Shown here piece by piece: positions 60,559 through 64,000 of a DNA stretch of 64,000 bases. The first letter of the stretch is position 1. Each line of letters opens with the position of its first letter. Source of the DNA: Pseudomonadota bacterium (GTDB lineage Bacteria > Pseudomonadota > Gammaproteobacteria > Burkholderiales > Ferrovaceae); NCBI GenBank assembly GCA_021798835.1, contig JAJZBQ010000001.1, positions 310,001-374,000 of the forward strand, given 5' to 3'. The translations under genes and the position numbers were made by a program. Below the pieces are notes generated by a model. That model made no database searches, was not told the DNA's origin, and saw nothing but the letters and a program-made list of their open reading frames with translations.

Positions 60559-60732
60559 CGAACTCTGCTTGATTTTTAGTGCTCTATAAGTGGTCAGGGA
60601 TCCTTTAATGGCATCCGTCTGAAAGTTCCTTATTGTGAGTGGCTAATGATGGTTGGTGGGTCGGTGGGTTACCGTCAAGGCTTTCATCATGTCGATGAAG
60701 CCGCGGGGGGTTATTACGGCAGGAATTTTCGA

Positions 60733-61347
60733 ATGAGTCATGCAAAAAAAATATTTTTGTGGTTTCTGATGTTCTGGATGGGATCTTCCTTGGTTTTAGC
60801 CGAACCGTTCGTTCAAGGTGGGCCCATTGGCTCGCAGACGAGCGATGGCTATGATGCCTTGGGTCCGGTCGTGGAACAGCCTATCGAGTTTCCTCATAAT
60901 CGCCATGCCGGGGATATGAAGATCAACTGTATGTACTGTCATACCTATGCGCGGCGCAGCAATGTATCTGGTATTCCCCGTCTGGACAAGTGTATGGGAT
61001 GTCACAATTTGATCGAAGGGGTCAAGGATCGTCCGCGTATCAAGAAACTTTTTGAATATTGGGAGAATAAGCAGCCGATTCCATGGAAGAAGGTTCACGA
61101 TCTTCCGGATTTTGTGCGTTTTAACCATGAGCGGCACATACAGCGCTTCTACTTCCAGGAAAAGCGTCCAATTCGTGAAACTTGCGGGTATTGCCATGGC
61201 GATGTTGCCTCCATGACGACTGCACGGCGCGTCAAGGCATTGTCCATGGGGTGGTGTATCAGTTGTCACCAGAAGGATCATTTGGAAAAGGTTGGCAGCA
61301 GTGTCACCAGCCATGGTCCCAACGATTGCTGGCTTTGCCACAAGTAG
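60733..61347 (+). CDS. Pentaheme cytochrome c, ActA/Qrc-like subunit
   Basis: The 204-aa protein has an N-terminal signal peptide or anchor (FLWFLMFWMGSSLVLA) and five CxxCH sites: CMYCH (66), CMGCH (87), CGYCH (151), CISCH (175) and CWLCH (199). Further histidines (H55, H58, H122, H132, H135) could serve as second axial ligands. The pattern FPHNRHAGDMKINCMYCH and the following Mo-family and ferredoxin genes fit the pentaheme subunit A of alternative complex III or the related Qrc complex. I chose the ATG at 60733, with AGGAA upstream; an earlier in-frame ATG would add 29 residues before the signal peptide. Confidence 0.85.
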   Translation: MSHAKKIFLWFLMFWMGSSLVLAEPFVQGGPIGSQTSDGYDALGPVVEQPIEFPHNRHAGDMKINCMYCHTYARRSNVSGIPRLDKCMGCHNLIEGVKDRPRIKKLFEYWENKQPIPWKKVHDLPDFVRFNHERHIQRFYFQEKRPIRETCGYCHGDVASMTTARRVKALSMGWCISCHQKDHLEKVGSSVTSHGPNDCWLCHK

Positions 61348-61368
61348 CACTGACAGGAGAGTCTATTT

Positions 61369-63576
61369 ATGAGTACAGGTAACATGGATCGACGCGATTT
61401 CCTGCGGGTGCTGGGCATCAGCGGGGCGGCGGCGACATTGGCCGGATGCGGTCACACTTCGATTGAATCTGGGGTGGAAGAAGTGATGTCCTACGTCCAG
61501 CCTCAGGACTTCGTTGTCCCGGGGATTGGCGTGTTTTATTCGTCAACATGTACCCAATGTGGGTCCGGGTGCGGGATCATGGGTAAGGTCAGGGAAGGCC
61601 GCGTACTGAAGCTGGAAGGTAATCCGGAATCCGGGATCAGCGGCGGGAAGATCTGCGGGTTAGGGCAGGCGGGCGTGCAGGCGCACTATAATCCTGATCG
61701 TCTGCATACTCCCATGATGAACATCGAAGGCGGTTTGGTGCCTATTTCCTGGGAGCGTGCCAACCAGTTGCTGGATGAGCACTTTGGGACCAAGAGTTCA
61801 CTTCAGGGTGAGCAGATCGCCTTTCTGACCGGGGGGGTCAGTGGCCATCAACGGGTTGTACTGGAAAATTTCCTGGAAAGTTTTGGTTCCACGCAGCATG
61901 TTTGCTACGATGCCATTTCAACGGCCACTGGGCGGGCTGCCAGCAAGACGGTGCTGGGGGCAGAACAGCCGCTCTGGAATTTTTCCAAGGCACGGCTGAT
62001 TCTATCGTTTGGCAGTGACTTTCTGGGAAATGGTGTGTCGCCGGTCTATATGGCGCGTGAATTTGCAAAATTCCGCAAGGCTCCGCGGGGAACGCTGATA
62101 CAGATCGAGCCGCGCATGACCTTGACAGGTGGCAACGCGGATCGCTGGTATCCGATCAAGCCGGGGACCGAAGGGATTCTGGCCTTGGGAATTGCCCATG
62201 ACTTATTGCAACACCCTGAATTTTCAGGAAAAGTCCCACAAGAAGTCTTGGATCTCGTCAAGAACTACGACCGCGATGCTGTGAGTGAAGTGACGGGGAT
62301 CGGAGCCGATGCCGTTCGTCTCATCGCTGCACAACTTTGGAACAATACGCCTTCTCTCGTTGTTGCAGGTCCTGCTGTTGAGGGGCATGCGTATGGATTC
62401 AGCAATGCGGCAGCGGTTCAACTCCTGAATGTTATTCTGGGTAATCGCGGAAATTCGTTGGAAGGACAGTCGGAACACCCCTTCCCGCAGATGACTCCTA
62501 CGTTGGGAAGTTATCGTGCGTTGGCGGAACTGCACAAGAAAATGGTGTCAGGAAATTGTCAGGCTTTGCTGATCCACGGGACAAACCCGGTCTTTACATC
62601 GCCGACCCACCTGGAATTTTCGGAAGCCATGAAAAAGGTGCCTTTCAAGGTAGCCTTGGTGACGCACATCGACGAAACCGCAGGCCAGTGTGATCTGGTT
62701 TTGCCGTTACTGTCTGCCATGGAGGATTTTGGAACCCATATCGCCGAATACCAGCCCAGCGGAGTAGAACTGATGCTCCAGCAACCTCTGATGGAAAAAC
62801 TCTATCCGGAGACCAAAGGGTTCGGTGATATTTTGCTGGATGTTCTCAAGAAGCGTAAACCTCAGGAATATGCGGTATTTCCTGACTACTACAGCTATCT
62901 CAAGGCGGCAGTGCTGAAGGCCAAACCGGTATTTCACTCGGATGAGCCCGATGAGCATTTCTGGGAAACGGCGCTGATGAATGGGGTGGTTAAATGGGAG
63001 GGCAAACCCACGGACCTGGAAGCCAAAATGGTTCCTCTTGAAGTACCTGAGCCGCACGGGTTGACCACGGACTACCCATTTTATTTTGTCCCCTCAATTC
63101 GTCCGGATATGCGCGATGGTCGCCACGCCTACTTGCCCTGGTTGCAGGAATCTCCGGAAACCATGACGACGGTGGTATGGGATAGTTGGGTTGAAATCCA
63201 TCCAAAGACAGCAGCTCAGATGCAGATCAAGGAAGGGGATGTGTTGTTATTGCAATCTGCGACAGGATCGATACAGGCCAAAGCCTATATTTTCCCCGGT
63301 ATTCAGCCGGACACTGTCTCCATGCCGTTGGGGCAAGGGCATACTCAGATGGGGCGTTATGCCAGTGGAGTGGGAGCCAATCCCTACAAGATTCTGGATC
63401 CGATTTTTGATGCACATACCGGGGAACTGGCGTTGCATGCCACTCGGGTTGCCATCAGAAAGACAGGAGAAAACCAGAAAGTTGTGAAGGATGAAGGTCC
63501 AACCAATCTTCAGAATGGACAAAAACTGGTTGCCACGCTATCCGCTGATCAAGCCAAACTGGCTAGGGAGATCTGA
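61369..63576 (+). CDS. Molybdopterin-oxidoreductase-family subunit, Tat-exported (ActB1/Qrc-like)
   Basis: The 735-aa protein belongs to the complex iron-sulfur molybdoenzyme family. A Tat signal ([10 protein letters not shown]) is followed by a lipobox-like LAGC (C27). An Fe-S binding pattern C61-x2-C64-x3-C68-x27-C96 is intact. A Mo-binding-like core and the C-terminal dinucleotide-binding domain ([27 protein letters not shown]) follow. In alternative complex III the matching domain is fused to the ferredoxin part and carries no Mo; here the two are separate genes. Whether Mo cofactor is bound is open. It lies in the pentaheme-Mo-FeS order typical of ACIII and Qrc. Confidence 0.82.
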   Translation: MSTGNMDRRDFLRVLGISGAAATLAGCGHTSIESGVEEVMSYVQPQDFVVPGIGVFYSSTCTQCGSGCGIMGKVREGRVLKLEGNPESGISGGKICGLGQAGVQAHYNPDRLHTPMMNIEGGLVPISWERANQLLDEHFGTKSSLQGEQIAFLTGGVSGHQRVVLENFLESFGSTQHVCYDAISTATGRAASKTVLGAEQPLWNFSKARLILSFGSDFLGNGVSPVYMAREFAKFRKAPRGTLIQIEPRMTLTGGNADRWYPIKPGTEGILALGIAHDLLQHPEFSGKVPQEVLDLVKNYDRDAVSEVTGIGADAVRLIAAQLWNNTPSLVVAGPAVEGHAYGFSNAAAVQLLNVILGNRGNSLEGQSEHPFPQMTPTLGSYRALAELHKKMVSGNCQALLIHGTNPVFTSPTHLEFSEAMKKVPFKVALVTHIDETAGQCDLVLPLLSAMEDFGTHIAEYQPSGVELMLQQPLMEKLYPETKGFGDILLDVLKKRKPQEYAVFPDYYSYLKAAVLKAKPVFHSDEPDEHFWETALMNGVVKWEGKPTDLEAKMVPLEVPEPHGLTTDYPFYFVPSIRPDMRDGRHAYLPWLQESPETMTTVVWDSWVEIHPKTAAQMQIKEGDVLLLQSATGSIQAKAYIFPGIQPDTVSMPLGQGHTQMGRYASGVGANPYKILDPIFDAHTGELALHATRVAIRKTGENQKVVKDEGPTNLQNGQKLVATLSADQAKLAREI

Positions 63577-63578
63577 TT

Positions 63579-64000
63579 ATGTCATTGAGCAATCTGATTC
63601 AAAACTGGGATTCATTTCGCAAGCGCCGTCCCTATGAGGACCAGTATAAGGATGCCCCCTACAAGTGGGCCATGGTCATCGACCTGGATAGTTGTATCGG
63701 ATGTAATGCCTGTACGGTGGCGTGCTATGCTGAGAATAACCTGGCAGTTGTGGGCAAGGAGCGCTTTGGCAAAGGGCAGGCGATGCACTGGATTCGCATC
63801 GAACGCTACTGGGGCGAAGGCGAAGCGCTGGAGACTGAATTCCCTGAACGCGGGGCGCAATACCTGCCCATGCTGTGTCAGCAATGTGAGGCTGCCCCTT
63901 GTGAGCCGGTTTGCCCGGTCGGTGCCACGCACCATTCTCCGGATGGACTGAATACCCAAGTCTACAACCGTTGTGTGGGATCACGTTACTGTTCGGCAAA
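63579..64000 (+). CDS. Ferredoxin-like [4Fe-4S] subunit (ActB2/NrfC-like), cut by the window edge
   Basis: The frame opens with an ATG 2 nt after the Mo-family stop and runs to the right edge without a stop (140 codons seen). Cysteine motifs of the electron-transfer subunit of CISM enzymes appear in order: [11 protein letters not shown] near residue 44, [14 protein letters not shown] near residue 98, and the start of a third set (CVGSRYC) at the edge. It should receive or pass electrons between the Mo-family subunit and the pentaheme cytochrome, and an NrfD-like membrane subunit is expected next. No signal peptide is seen, consistent with export bound to its Tat partner. Confidence 0.9.
   Translation, partial: MSLSNLIQNWDSFRKRRPYEDQYKDAPYKWAMVIDLDSCIGCNACTVACYAENNLAVVGKERFGKGQAMHWIRIERYWGEGEALETEFPERGAQYLPMLCQQCEAAPCEPVCPVGATHHSPDGLNTQVYNRCVGSRYCSA

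Overview
This 64-kb window is chromosomal DNA from a Gram-negative proteobacterium. Gene order points to Betaproteobacteria: secA-argJ-Nudix/ThiE, zipA-ligA, dapC-dapD-dapE-prmB, rpsB-tsf-pyrH-frr-uppS-cdsA-dxr-rseP-bamA-skp-lpxD-fabZ-lpxA-lpxB-rnhB and leuS-lptE-holA. By eye the base composition is moderately GC-rich. The last 10 kb hold two diheme c4 cytochromes, a membrane monoheme cytochrome c, a Tat-exported high-potential iron-sulfur protein (HiPIP), a pentaheme cytochrome, a molybdopterin-family subunit and a ferredoxin-like subunit. That set suggests a chemolithotroph, possibly a Ferrovum- or Gallionella-like Fe(II) oxidiser. The taxon and lifestyle are inference; a 16S gene or a protein search would settle them.

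Layout. 1-11.1 kb: secA (5' end probably just outside the window), argJ, a Nudix-ThiE fusion, a lipid A acyltransferase and ygfZ on the minus strand, a small YgfX-like membrane protein, and purL. 11.1-12.9 kb (minus): yciB-bolA-parvulin. 12.9-15.9 kb (plus): PHP phosphoesterase, trpS, rluB. 15.9-20.4 kb (minus): queF-dapC-dapD-dapE-prmB. 20.4-25 kb (plus): zipA-ligA-galU-def. 25-28.3 kb (minus): map, glnD. 28.5-44.1 kb (plus): a long translation, isoprenoid and envelope superoperon from rpsB to rnhB, rlmB and a hydroxyacid dehydrogenase. 44.2-48.1 kb (plus): a three-gene cassette of a ThDP enzyme, a formyl-CoA:oxalate CoA-transferase-like enzyme and a stand-alone 10-formyl-THF hydrolase-like enzyme, with its own promoter. 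48.2-52.1 kb (minus): leuS-lptE-holA. 52.2-54.4 kb: uvrD. 54.4-64 kb: the respiratory and electron-transfer island.

How the genes work together. Most of the window is housekeeping: protein export, arginine, purine and lysine synthesis, translation factors, lipid A, outer-membrane assembly and the DOXP pathway. The two accessory parts worth attention are the C1/C2-acid cassette and the electron-transfer island. The island pairs soluble periplasmic carriers (c4, HiPIP) with two membrane modules. One is a short protein resembling part of a heme-copper oxidase subunit I, paired with a membrane cytochrome c. The other is a pentaheme-Mo-FeS cluster resembling alternative complex III or Qrc and cut by the right edge. 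I saw no rRNA, tRNA, transposase, phage gene or CRISPR array.
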